Shown here: piece by piece, positions 18,880 through 29,170 of the stretch
Position numbering within the stretch: position 1 is the first letter of the stretch
How the letters are laid out: each line of letters opens with the position of its first letter
Assembly (NCBI GenBank): GCA_963970005.1
Contig: CAXAMN010022718.1
Location: 73,071-137,070 of the forward strand
DNA: 64,000 nt
Source: Durusdinium trenchii
Lineage: Eukaryota > Sar > Dinophyceae > Suessiales > Symbiodiniaceae
Reading direction: 5' to 3'
Notes under the pieces: generated by a model
Told to the model about the DNA's origin: nothing
The model's input: only the letters and a program-made list of their open reading frames with translations
Database searches by the model: none
Translations under genes and position numbers: made by a program

Positions 18880-20430
18880 GGATGAAGACAAAGAGGATCG
18901 TTTTGGATGTAGGTCTGTCTGTCGGTCTGTCGGTCTGCCAAAACATTTCGCTCGTGTATCTGGTTCAAGATTCGATTCTTGGACCACACGCATTTCAATC
19001 TCCTCCGAAGGCTGAAGACAAATCACTTCAAATCTCGCCGTTGAATCGATCGCATTTGGGCGCACCATTTGGGACAGGTGGTGCCAGAACGGCGCCCCAG
19101 CATGGTGACCTTAGAGACAGGTCGAAGGAGAAGAAGAAGAAGAAACAACCCGCATCTAGCCGGACTGGTGTGGGCATCTTTCCAGGATTTGCTGCTTGAC
19201 AAGGTGCACAAAAGACAAGGAACCACGTCAGAGCAGGTGGGGAAAAGCCTCTTTTCGGGAAATATGGTGAAGGGCAACAGGCAAAGGTGGAGGAGGAAGT
19301 GCCCTCGCTCACCAAAGCGAAACTACAGAACTGCCTAGCTTTGTTGGAGCACAAACATGATCTTTTCCTGTCAAAACAAAGCTCAAATGCGTTCTAGGTG
19401 GGTAGAACGACCAAAGTGTTGCACCGGGTTTTGTGCAAAGAAGACTTTGCCGGCTTTGCCCTACTTGTCTAACCCTCTTGCGGCAGGTCCACCTGATCAA
19501 AGCTGCCATCTTGGTATTCGCAGAGTCTTCTTGGGCACCACCAAACTCCTTCCCCATTTTTCCTGAGCCTCTCCTTCGGCTCCTCCCTTCTTCGCCCCAG
19601 CAAACAGAAGGCAAACACCGTCCATGTTCGACCGTGCTCGTTCGTGTCGCTTCCTGAGCTTCCCGAGCATGGCGTGCGCCGTGCTCGATGGCCGTGCGCA
19701 GGTTCTCGTACCTCCGCCGTCTCCACGGCCGTGCGTCCGACGCGGCTCGACGCGGCGCGCCACTCGGTCGGCGCGGTCGGCGCACGCGAAGGCACCGGCC
19801 CCGACGACCACGACCTGGGGCGCTTCACGACCGGTGTTTCATCCAGTGATCCGTCGGTGACTTGGGGGAAGACGAGTGACGAAGGATGAAGATTTCCCTC
19901 AAAACATGGTGGAAGTGGATGGCATGGCTTTCTTGTGTACTCATCGAAATAAGACTTTCATTTTTCACTTGCTGGCTCATGGCTCTGGACTCTGTTGCGG
20001 GAAACTGCCTTGCCTCAGGAATGCTTCCATTTTTGCGGCACTCGGGCGCTGGCATTCTTGCCCCAGAACTTCAAGGGCAACACCTGTGCAGAAATTGAGC
20101 ATGACACCCTTTGCTTTCGTGACACCCTTTCTCCCTCTTTCCCCTCAGATCGAGTGCCCGAGATCGGCAAGCCTCATTGGCGTAGCCGTAGACGCCTTGG
20201 GCACCATAACTTTCACGAGGATTTGTACTGCAAGTGGTCGGGTTTGCAACGACTATGAAGATTATGCTCTTTTCATCTCTTTTCATAAGGTTCACAAGTG
20301 TGAACCCAATTCAGGTTCCATATTTCTGCTGTAGCTCAGTGTAGCTCTGAAGTCCCCAGCTTTCTGTCAACAAACATGTGTCCACTTCACCCTTAAATAC
20401 CAAGGCGGTACCAGAAAGTCAACGCAACCA
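18880..20430. other. No gene recognised
   Basis: A short TCTGTCGG-type microsatellite lies near 18913-18938, and a GC-rich island at 19640-19830 is open on both strands. Nothing is good enough to call as an exon. Confidence 0.4.
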
Positions 20431-20439
20431 CGCATGCTC

Positions 20440-20555
20440 CCTACAAGTCCAAGGGCCAAGTTAAGCCTGTTTCATACCTGGTTCTTGACCTCATTGAGTT
20501 CTGGTTTTGCATGACTGGATCCAGTCAAATGAGGTCCGGTCCGACCTGTAGGGGC
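20440..20555 (+). repeat. Dispersed repeat A, copy 1
   Basis: The segment opens with CTACAAGTCCAAGGGCCAAG, runs through GACCTCATTGAGTTCTGG and the palindrome GACTGGATCCAGTC, and matches 54380-54489 in the same orientation with a few indels. Confidence 0.75.
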
Positions 20556-20559
20556 AGTT

Positions 20560-22960
20560 TCCTTCGCTTCAGCCAGGTGGCATTCGCCACGAAACTTCTC
20601 TCGCCCGGGCCACTCCACATCGCGCCCTGAGGACGGACGTGGGCGCGAATCAGCGGCTGATTAGGACAAGGGGGCTGCTTTTGAATGGAAAGGAGATACC
20701 ATGAGATACCTCTCCTTTTGTGGGTGACTTACTTCGTTGTTTAGGACTTGTAGCTCTTGTAGCTCTCGCCATGAGCCTGAGGCGTGACCTCACCTCACGT
20801 GGCGCCTTTCGTTTTTGGAGCAGCTGAGCCGCGGACGTTTTCCAATTCGGCGATTCGTGTGGAAGCAGACGCTTTGGGCATGCGTCTGACAAGCACAGGC
20901 ACTTTGTTTGCGACAGAACGATCGGTCAAAACAGCTCAAAACTCATCACTTGGGGTAAAGAGCGTTCATAAGAGTTCCAATTGATTCCTCGTGAGCAGTT
21001 TCATTAAATTTTCACAAGCCACTTGCATACGCCATCATGCGCACCTGTCCCGACTTGCCAGTTTTCATGTTTCTCCAATGGACATCATAGCTCTTGTCCT
21101 CGGCCAAGCTGCATTACAAGACGCCCGCAAAAGAAACGCGCACGCAGCACATCGCGCAAGCTGAGTCCGCGGCATCGCGTTGCTGGACCTGGAGAACATC
21201 GGTCTCACGCGTGCCAACTCCCAAGGTCTCGTGCAGGTGTTTGATTGGACCACGTGGCGAAACTGTGGACTTTGCAAACCGACCGAAACACATATGTTGG
21301 TCACATCTTACAATCCATGTGCAGTGAAACCACACTTAATAGTGGATTGAGAGGACCAATGGCGCAGACCCCATGAGGTGGTTTATATGAACCCCGATGT
21401 AAAGGACATTTTGAGGTCTGTGCCATCTACTCTGAAACCACACTTACAGCATTTACTTCGCATCTTACGATCATGGCCTCAGTGCTCCTCCCTGCTTTCG
21501 ACTCCGTTGCGACTCGGCCTTCGTCACATCGATGCAGCAGCGGAACTTGCCATAGGAAAACTTCGCCGCGACCTGTGTGGCCGCGGCTTCTCACGAAGAC
21601 GGAACCGGCGTTCGCAACAGAAAAGGCACGCCTGCGGTTTCATCCGTAGTGCGACCCGCGTTGAGGTGTGTTTTTCTCTCTTTCGAAGCTGGCGTTTCCA
21701 AAAAGGGTCGGAACCCCAAAAAAACGAGGGTTTCCACTGCGGCTTGGTGGTCGTGGGTTTGAAGCGTCCTCGAAGCGGAGTGGATCGTTTCGTTTGGATC
21801 GTCGTCAGGCCCCCGAGCCGTGAACAAATCTCGAAGGATATCGTGGGTGGGCGAGTGGTCCTGCAGAAGCCGTGCGCGGTCGGACGACCGATGGACCGGA
21901 ACTTCCATGGAAGAGGCGAGATCTTTCAGCATTGAAAGCAGAAGTGTTTGCATGACCGGAACAACGACTCGATCTCGGAATACCGAAATCAGCTTCCTGC
22001 TAGCAAGGACATGCAAGATGCCTTTTGAAACCAGCAATTGATGCTTTCTTATGCTTTCTTCCTCCTTTTTCCCCGTTCCCATCCGTTCCCCCACCACTCA
22101 CTGGCGACCGACCAAAAAGAAAGACCGTCGCGGTCCGTGTTGGGCCGAGCTCCAGGGCCTTCTTGATTGAGCATCCCTGGGCAGCGTGGTCTGTGCGGTC
22201 GGCAGTGTCTAGACTCGTCTTAGACGGGATCCGGTCGAAGTGATCCGGACGATTTTGGAATCAAATTGAAGAGAAACTCGATGACTCACCAAGAATGAAG
22301 AGTTTCAGAACCTGAAGTACTTCGTCAACTGCCATCGACCAGTCGCGCGTGAAGACTTCGTACCGCGGTCGAGCAGCGATAGCCCACTTCGGAGGTGTTC
22401 ACCCGAGAGAACTGATTCGCGTAGTAGGTCCAGATCCTCGGAAGGTCCGACTGACTCGCGCGAGTCGACCGAAAAGCCAAGTCGACCGAAGGATCACGAA
22501 GAAGATCGGAGTCACTGGATGGAAGAGATGGGTTGTTTTACCTCGAAAGTACGAAAACTCGAAAACGTGCTGAAGGATTCATGTTCCTTTCTCTTTCCAG
22601 TTCGGTTGTAAAAGCATCCTTCTTTCCTCAAACTCTGTGCCACCGACGAAACGGAGTCCGAAGCCTAATAGCAATGGCCTCCAACCACCCCGCTCTTAAG
22701 GTCGTGACCCGCCCAGAGTTTCGTAGCGGTCCATGATCAGCACGTCCCTGAGGAAGCATCGACCGCTCATCTTTCATCGACCGGAAAACGCGCGACGTTT
22801 CCTTCTTCTGACCCGAGGTTTTGAGAGAAGTGATGCTTGATATCGAGTTATATGGCTTTTTTGTGTCTCTCAACGGTCAAGCTGATCGAATTCTTTGCAA
22901 CTCAATCAGTCTAAAACAGCTGTGGACCCCCAGTTGTGGCCATTCGATCTCCTTCCAACC
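20560..22960. other. No gene recognised
   Basis: The longest frames (plus 21378-21935 and minus 21591-22097) overlap each other and are Arg/Ser-rich without motifs. I see no splice-bounded exon that I would defend here. Confidence 0.4.
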
Positions 22961-22970
22961 GACCGAGAAC

Positions 22971-23053
22971 CCGCAGGGGCGCCTGCCAGCTTCCACCATG
23001 GCTCTGGCGGAAGTGACTCCTGCGATTCCGGCTCCAATGACCACACAATCCAC
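22971..23053 (-). CDS. Exon with flavoprotein dinucleotide-binding motif
   Basis: On the minus strand an 83-nt exon is bounded by acceptor GCCACAG and donor GTTCTC. It encodes VDCVVIGAGIAGVTSARAMV and then EAG: a strand, the GxGxxG turn and the following helix of an FAD/NAD(P)-binding Rossmann fold, as at the start of flavin monooxygenases or amine oxidases. The rest of the fold was not found in the window, so the reaction cannot be named. Confidence 0.5.
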
Positions 23054-23284
23054 CTGTGGCAAGTTGAAGAGGAAAAGAACGAGCGAGAGGTGCTGCTTTG
23101 TTTGGGCGAGAGGTGAGGGAAACAACTGGAGAAACCGTTGAAGAATCCATCGTTGGATGAAGTCAGGATCGAAGGCCGCACATCGTGAGAAGGATCGAAA
23201 CATGATTAAGGGTGTTCTCGAAGGGCAACATTCATGATCTAACTGTATGATCAGATATGATGATAAGTGTGTTTTGGAAAACAA

Positions 23285-23370
23285 ACCACAGTATATCAAA
23301 CACACACATGATAGCTGATAACCCGTGATACTTTTTCCACAGTATATCAACCACACATGATAAGCTGATA
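23285..23370 (+). repeat. Two-copy tandem repeat
   Basis: CCACAGTATATCAAACACAC with CATGATAGCTGATA recurs about 50 bp on as CCACAGTATATCAACCACAC with CATGATAAGCTGATA. Confidence 0.75.
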
Positions 23371-23409
23371 CAGTTTGACCACACAAACTGATCCGTTTGG
23401 ACGATGTAC

Positions 23410-23500
23410 CTGCTCCACCTTCGACCCACCGTCGACCCTCCGCCTCCTCGGCGATGGGTCCATCCGTCGGGCCGACGTCCGGCAGCATCTTCTCCAGGTC
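23410..23500 (-). CDS. Candidate 91-nt exon, unknown protein
   Basis: Minus-strand exon between acceptor CTCGTAG and donor GTACAT. It reads DLEKMLPDVGPTDGPIAEEA then EGRRWVEGGA, acidic and well balanced. Its exit phase does not fit the flavoprotein exon at 22971, so at least one exon lies between them or they belong to different genes. Confidence 0.4.
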
Positions 23501-23693
23501 CTACGAGCTCCGGTGTCGTTCCGTTCGCGGTGAAGGCAGACGTACCCGAGACGGGGCCCGAGATGGGGGCCTCAGGTCAGATTCCGCGATGGAATTGAGT
23601 TATGGGGGGGGTCTTAGTACAAGGGGATTAGGTCCAATATATGGTCTTCTTCTTCGATTCTCCCCCTTGTCGACTAAAATTCCTCTCCGAAAC

Positions 23694-23922
23694 CGGCCAC
23701 TGACGGGACATTCAAACAGCTCCCCACGCCGAACCAAACGCCCAGAGCTCAAGGCCCGCGCGAGCCCGGAAGGGCTCGGCCATGCGCTCTGCGGGTCCTT
23801 TTCGATCTCGTTGGCCAGCATCGTCTCGGTGATCTTGCTCAAGATCTCCGGCACGGGGCCTTTCGGTGGATCTCGGTGCGTCTCTTCTTCCACGGCGCGT
23901 CGTACCACGAGTTCGACGATGT
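23694..23922 (-). CDS. Candidate 229-nt exon, helical protein
   Basis: Minus-strand exon with acceptor CCCGACAG and donor GTTTCG. It stays open throughout and reads DIVELVVRRAVEEETHR, VPEILSKITETMLANEIEKD and SGLARALSSGRLVRRGELF. The composition is typical of an alpha-helical protein; the family is not recognised. It lies in a run of minus-strand exons between 27.5 and 22.9 kb, but joint membership is unproven. Confidence 0.5.
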
Positions 23923-24260
23923 CTGTCGGGTGGTTTTCAGTCAGAAGAAAGTGCTGCTCGAATCGAAAGCATCAGGCGCGTGGGAAGAGGCCCTCCAAAA
24001 AAGACGATTGCTGAATTCGAGGACAAAGAACGCACAGGAATCTGATGAGGAAGAGTTTGACCAAAGGATACCTAAGGGTTATTCTTGCTTCTATCCACAA
24101 GATTTCCACAATTTTATCAAACATCATAAGACTCATGTCACGAAGCTGGGGTAGCCCCGCATCGGGCATAGCCATGTCCTTGCTCCGCGAGAACTTCCCC
24201 GTCGGCGATCTCCTGGTAGGTAGGGCTTGCAGTTATTCGATAGTTAAGTTTCCTCACACA

Positions 24261-24333
24261 AATCTAGGAGCCAAATCATTAGTGCAAGCGCTTCTTCAAG
24301 GAAAGCTCCCCCGCCCTCAGGTGGGGGGAGCTT
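24261..24333 (+). repeat. Foldback repeat, copy 2 (plus orientation)
   Basis: Matches 12877-12950 in reverse complement. It shares AATCTAGGAGCCAAAT, GCGCTTCTTCAAGGAA and the C-rich/G-rich hairpin arms AGCTCCCCC and GGGGGGAGCTT. Confidence 0.6.
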
Positions 24334-25100
24334 GTTTGAACGTGAGCTATCCTGCATCCAGGAACTAGAAGCTCTATAGTAGATAGGAGCTCCCTTACCT
24401 AATTAAGTAGGCGCTTACTTAATTGAGCAAGGAGGCAGGGCTAAGACCCTGCTAGCTTCAGTTGTTTGACCCCTTCATACCCGACACCACACCAAGCTCA
24501 CACACACCACACGGCTTCCCACTGTGGGTCGGCAAAACCGGGCAAAGAGAACGAACTTATGCGATACCAAAAAAAGGATGCTTGAAATGTTCCACATACC
24601 AGGACCATCCTGTTTACTACCAACTACTTGGGGATCTCGATTGGACCCAAAGGGGATGCTTCATATGATATCGATTTTCACACCAACCGAAAAGGCTTCG
24701 CTGAACCCGACGCCCCCATCGTCTAAGACGGGCCCCCCGCTCGTCTTTTCTTCTCGCGCTGGAGCATCGTCCGTGCCGAGACGTCCACTTCTCGAAGCAA
24801 GCTCTCCTCTGCCTGACCGGTGCGGCACCGCATTCGTGGCCGGTGTCTCGGCGCGGTTTCGGTGGCGGACGGGCCCGGACGGGTTGGACATCTACGGATG
24901 GGATGGACAAAGGATGGGTGGCGCCGATGGTCTTTCACACCTCCAGTTTGTGGAGGCAAAATCGGTTCCATGCCACTTCCCTTTTCTTCTTGGAATGGAG
25001 TCATATACGCTTTGCAAAATTAATTAAGTCCTGTATACATAACAAGTGCTCGTCTGTGGACACATCCACTTCTTTCTGTTTGTTTCGGTTTGCCCCTCAC

Positions 25101-25191
25101 CGGTGGCGGACGGGCCCGGGGGCATCCGACTCCACCCCGAGCAGAGCGGTAGCACCTCTGGTCCGATGGAGTGGAGCAGGCTCGCCGCAGC
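25101..25191 (-). CDS. Candidate 91-nt exon, unknown protein
   Basis: Minus-strand exon between acceptor CGCGTCAG and donor GTGAGG, reading AAASLLHSIGPEVLPLCSGW then SRMPPGPSATG. The donor matches the usual consensus well. A GC-rich stretch near 24740-24880 on the same strand (reading EESLLREVDVSARTMLQREK) may be a further exon. Confidence 0.4.
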
Positions 25192-25399
25192 CTGACGCGG
25201 CAGCCGCCGCACGCGAGGGACGTGGCCGGTGGGTGGGATGCGCAGCTTCCAACAGAAGGGGGATCTCAAACAAACGGAAGACATTATCAAACGAAAAACC
25301 AAACAAATAGAAACACAATGATTCAGCCACACACATATATATATATGGTTGTGTGATGAGTGTCATAGTCATCATGATTGATTCACGCTAATGAAAACG

Positions 25400-26280
25400 C
25401 AGTGTATGTTGAGTGTGTGAGTGAACAAGTGGCGTTGATCAGAATGGGGTGAACATCACAAAGTCTGGAAGATTTACGCCCCAGGCTGTGGCTTTTCACA
25501 TGCATTGTGGCTCTCAATAAAACGCTCGTCTCCTCCAAAGGCGTCCTCCCAAACCACGAACCAAAACCACTCCCTCTGACATCTTCAAACCACTCCCTGC
25601 GACACCAGAAACTCGAAGGTCTTTGAACCCCCTGTCAGAGGTCTTTGAACACCAGGGTGATTGAACCCCCATCACAGGCGACTCCTTCAGGTCCCCACAA
25701 ACATCCAGGAATTGCTTAAGCCTGTGACATGGTCGTGACAGCTGCTTGAGCTGCTTGACCCTGGCCATCCTGTCCACTGGCATCTGCCTGGGAGCATTGC
25801 CTGACGCTCTCGAGAGGAAGACTGCTCAAGCGTTGCAGCAGGATGGCGCACAGCGGGTCCAACCTCGGTGGCGAGTCAGCACCGAGTCCTCACAGGTCCT
25901 GGGTGGAGGCATGGTTGGTGTCGGACCCTGGGAGTCAGACAGCGGTCTTTGACCCATCAGAAAGGTCGCCTCTTCAGATTAACAAACACCTTGCCGGCTT
26001 CGTCCCGGAGATGCAGCTCCCCTTCCTTCAAGACTCCTTCAGTCCTTGAATCAATCTTGTCTCTTGGGTCCAAAGGTCAGTGTAAACCAATGATGGGATC
26101 CTCAAACGGGTCCAAACCTCCGAACTGGAGGGCCCAGAACGGATCCGTTCTGGGGTGAGATTCTTCTGGGAGACCATTGGAGACTTTGATCTGCTTGGAA
26201 TCGCGGCGCAAGCAGAAGAGGTCTTTCGTTGCTTCCCGTTTTAGCAGCACCCATCTTAGCTCCGAGAGCTAGAAGGATAT
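25400..26280. other. No gene recognised
   Basis: A few short direct repeats are seen near 25560-25680 (ACCACTCCCT and AGGTCTTTGAAC, twice each). No supported exon. Confidence 0.4.
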
Positions 26281-26284
26281 GGCC

Positions 26285-26352
26285 AGGAGCTACGTTCGTA
26301 GCTTCTTGTTCCTAGTAGCGATGCCCTTTGTTACTAGTAGCGTCCTCTTGTT
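26285..26352. repeat. GCTACTAG short-motif block
   Basis: Begins AGGAGCTACGTTCGTAGC and carries GTTACTAGTAGCGTCC, the same units as the other blocks. Confidence 0.7.
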
Positions 26353-26661
26353 CCTACTGGTATACATTCCTAGACGAGCGATCCGAATCAAATAGATGGC
26401 CCCGAAAGTCCACCACTTCGAATTTCAGACATGAGACAGCTTCAGCTGTACCGTTGGGGCACTCAGCCCCTGCAATAGATCAGCAAAGGCCTCAAGGGGC
26501 ACAGAGTGAGATGAAGTGTTGAGCTACGCATCTCAGAAATCATGCAAAAATGGTCTTGCTGCACCTCCTCCCGACCTCCCACTCTCCTTCATCGTTGGCT
26601 TTCTCTTCAGCTCTTCGGTGTTACACCCCACGTGTCCTACACGGACGGATGCGTCCTACGC

Positions 26662-26764
26662 CGACGGCGCCTGGAGGGCCTTCGCCACGGCGACGGGCTC
26701 CAACTCCGCGGCGCGCGGGCACAAACCGCTGGCGGCCGCGTCGAAGAGCCCCACGCGGTCCAGC
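26662..26764 (-). CDS. Candidate exon, FASTK/OPR-like helical repeat
   Basis: Minus-strand exon from acceptor CCCTCAG, reading LDRVGLFDAAASGLCPRAAE then LEPVAVAKALQAPS, with a GC donor. The helix-rich LxPVAVAKALQA pattern resembles the FAST-kinase-like or octotricopeptide proteins that are abundant in algae and act on organelle RNA. This is a resemblance only. Confidence 0.4.
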
Positions 26765-26865
26765 CTGAGGGGGATGGTTGGGGGATGGGAAGCCAGGGTG
26801 GAAGGACATGTCGAACGGATGGGCCTAGTACGTAATATGAAGTTGGAGAATTATATTAAGTTATG

Positions 26866-26975
26866 GAAGTCCAAAGATTGTTGCTCGCTGAAGTAGATTT
26901 TAACGGACGTTCCTTTCCTTTTCGGGTTCCGGAAAGACCATTTTTACAGTAGTCTTGGACTCCGGTACATCTTAA
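26866..26975 (+). repeat. Dispersed repeat C, copy 1
   Basis: Shares AAGTCCAA, GCTCGCTGAAGTA, CTCCTTTTCGGGT-like and TCGTCTTGGA-like segments, in the same order and orientation, with 41750-41855. Confidence 0.55.
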
Positions 26976-27339
26976 TACAGTTGTATAGTGAGTGGTGTGC
27001 TTTGTGGCACATGGCAATACATGGCTATGACTCGGTAGCTCTTCTGACACCTCGAGGGGCGAATGAGATGCAACCTTCTGGCTTCGTAAAGCTGGCTTGG
27101 AGAAGGCTCCTCTCCATCACGTGGCCGGTCAAAGGTCTTGGACTTCACGTGGCCGGCCGTGCCAGGAACCAATGAGACTGCAGGCATCTCCCGTGCTGAC
27201 GTTCTGCCGGCTTGTTCCGGATGCGTGGTGGGTTTCTTTTAAGCTCATTCCTTTCCCTGTTTTCATGTTGTTCAACCCCCCCTACACCACCCGCCCCAAA
27301 ACCCGCAGGTGGCCACTGCCTTGGCAAGATCGGCCTCAC

Positions 27340-27476
27340 CGTGGTGTCGGGATGCACGTTCGCATCGAATCCGGTGATGCCCTGCAGCCGTCGCAGCACG
27401 TCTTTGGGAGACAACGCCACCAGCGCACCGCGGCGGGTCAAGACCTGCTGGGCGACGTCCATCAACAAAGCTCCTC
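27340..27476 (-). CDS. Candidate exon, FASTK/OPR-like helical protein
   Basis: Minus-strand exon from acceptor GATGCCAG to donor GTGAGG. It reads ALLMDVAQQVLTRRGALVAL then SPKDVLRRLQGITGFDANVH, amphipathic helices of the type seen in FASTK/OPR-like proteins. The acceptor is formed by the edge of the adjoining GCTACTAG motif block, so the upstream intron ends in that repeat. It may belong with 26662-26764. Confidence 0.45.
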
Positions 27477-27477
27477 C

Positions 27478-27645
27478 TGGCATCGCTTCTAGGAGCAAGG
27501 ACGCTACTAGGGGCTCCTGGCCATACTACTAGGAACAAGAAGCTACTAGTAACAAAGGGCATCGCTACTAGTAACAAGTGCCTTACTAGTAGTAACAAGG
27601 ACGCTAGTAGTAACAAGAAGCTACTTGTTGGGCAAAGAACGCTAT
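27478..27645. repeat. GCTACTAG short-motif block at a splice acceptor
   Basis: CTCCTGGCATCGCTTCTAGG, GGACGCTACTAGGGGCTCC and repeated CTACTAGTAACAA units abut the minus-strand exon at 27476. Confidence 0.75.
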
Positions 27646-28522
27646 GCCCAACAAGTGGTGGGACATGGTGAGACCCTTGGACCCAAAGGGACAACAAGTA
27701 CAAACACCTCTGGACCTCGTTCTGCGGGATCTCGGTCGGATGGTTCGTGTCGGGCCGTTCTGCTCTCTCCCCGTGTGAAAAAAACCACTGGGCGACCAAA
27801 GAGTCCTCCTGGGAGGTGTGCACAGGTGCTCATGCTTTGGAGCTTGCGTGCCGAGCCCCGCGGTTTGGGCGATGACAGCTCTCTCCACCCGTGTTGAACA
27901 CGATTCAGCACAAGTCCATCATACAAACACTTAACAGAAACATATAAAACAAAATAAAAGGATTCCGACCTGGGAACTGGAACGAACACTTTTTTTCGTA
28001 TGTTGTGCTGAACGAACACTTTGGCATGAAACATATGGTTCTGTGCAACCCGCTATGTTGGCAGCAGGGGCCTCCTGACTTGAAGCAAACATGCTGACCG
28101 CTGCAAGCTACATGATCCAAACTAAAGGTCCAAAGACTGCACTTGCAATGAACTGCACTATATGTTTGAGGTGACATGGACATTTGTCTGGCAAACCTTT
28201 CAAACATGTTCAAACTATACAGCACCATGTGACCACGCGGTTAGATTGAGCTGTTGGGATGCTGAGCACGCGTGGTTCAGGTAGTCCTGGCATGCTTGCT
28301 TAAATGCTTTTGTGATCTTTTGTGGGCCTGTTGTTCCTGGAAGTGGGTTACATGTACATCTCAATAATTTCCAGCCAGGTGGCGATGGCGGATGACAGAA
28401 ACACTTTGCCAATTCGGAACCGTGCGCCTGCTTGGTAGATGGGCGGGTGCTTGTATTGGATGCATGGTGTTTGCAAGTGCACTTATGTCCGGGAGGTTTT
28501 TGGTTCCACGTTCACAGGCACC

Positions 28523-28957
28523 ATGGACATAAACGAGCTCAAAAAGACTTTTAGCTACGTTGAGCCATGCATCCGAAAGTGGGAAAGCTCACGTGCGCTG
28601 CGATCCAGGGGGATCAAGGGGATATCCTTGCTGCAAGGGTCTGATGATCCTATGGGCGAGAATGTGGCCTTTGTTCCTTCACTGGCTAACATCTCCAGGA
28701 ATTTCTCGGTGTTAAAGGCCTTCACGGGCCATATGGCATCGACCGGAGTGATCTGCACAAAACATGTGGTACCTATCAGAGAGGCCGTGGTTGCCTTTTA
28801 TGACTTAATGGAGGTCGATGTAAAAAGCCCAGAAGGGATCTCAACGTGTCACGAACTTTCGAAAAGCATCAAGAAGATGTTGGGGACAGTGCGTCGCAAG
28901 TGGGGGCTTTGTGAGATGCCTCGAGTACCTAGGCTAATGAAGTCATCAGTTGACTAG
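28523..28957 (+). CDS. Hypothetical protein, 144 residues
   Basis: ATG 28523 opens an uninterrupted frame to TAG 28957 with a natural composition, including KKTFSYVEPCIRKWESS, ENVAFVPSLANISRNF and REAVVAFYDLMEVDVKS. It is preceded by TTCACAG, a possible acceptor, so it may be the last exon of a longer gene. I recognise no domain. It lies just upstream of the intron-rich transposon gene, and a link to that element is possible but unproven. Confidence 0.45.
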   Translation: MDINELKKTFSYVEPCIRKWESSRALRSRGIKGISLLQGSDDPMGENVAFVPSLANISRNFSVLKAFTGHMASTGVICTKHVVPIREAVVAFYDLMEVDVKSPEGISTCHELSKSIKKMLGTVRRKWGLCEMPRVPRLMKSSVD

Positions 28958-29170
28958 CGGACCACCTTTTGCAGAGGCTATATGTAGGCTGCCAAGATGT
29001 TTCTTTCAGCTTAGGACCCGAAAGTGAGGGAGCTTGTTAAAGACCTTACAACAGCTTACCAGCGCGCGCTGGATGTCACTTGACTGTCTGTTTCAATATA
29101 CAATTTGTATGTCGCTGTTTGTTAGTTGGTGCATGCATCATATACAATCCCCTTTATATATAAATACCTG

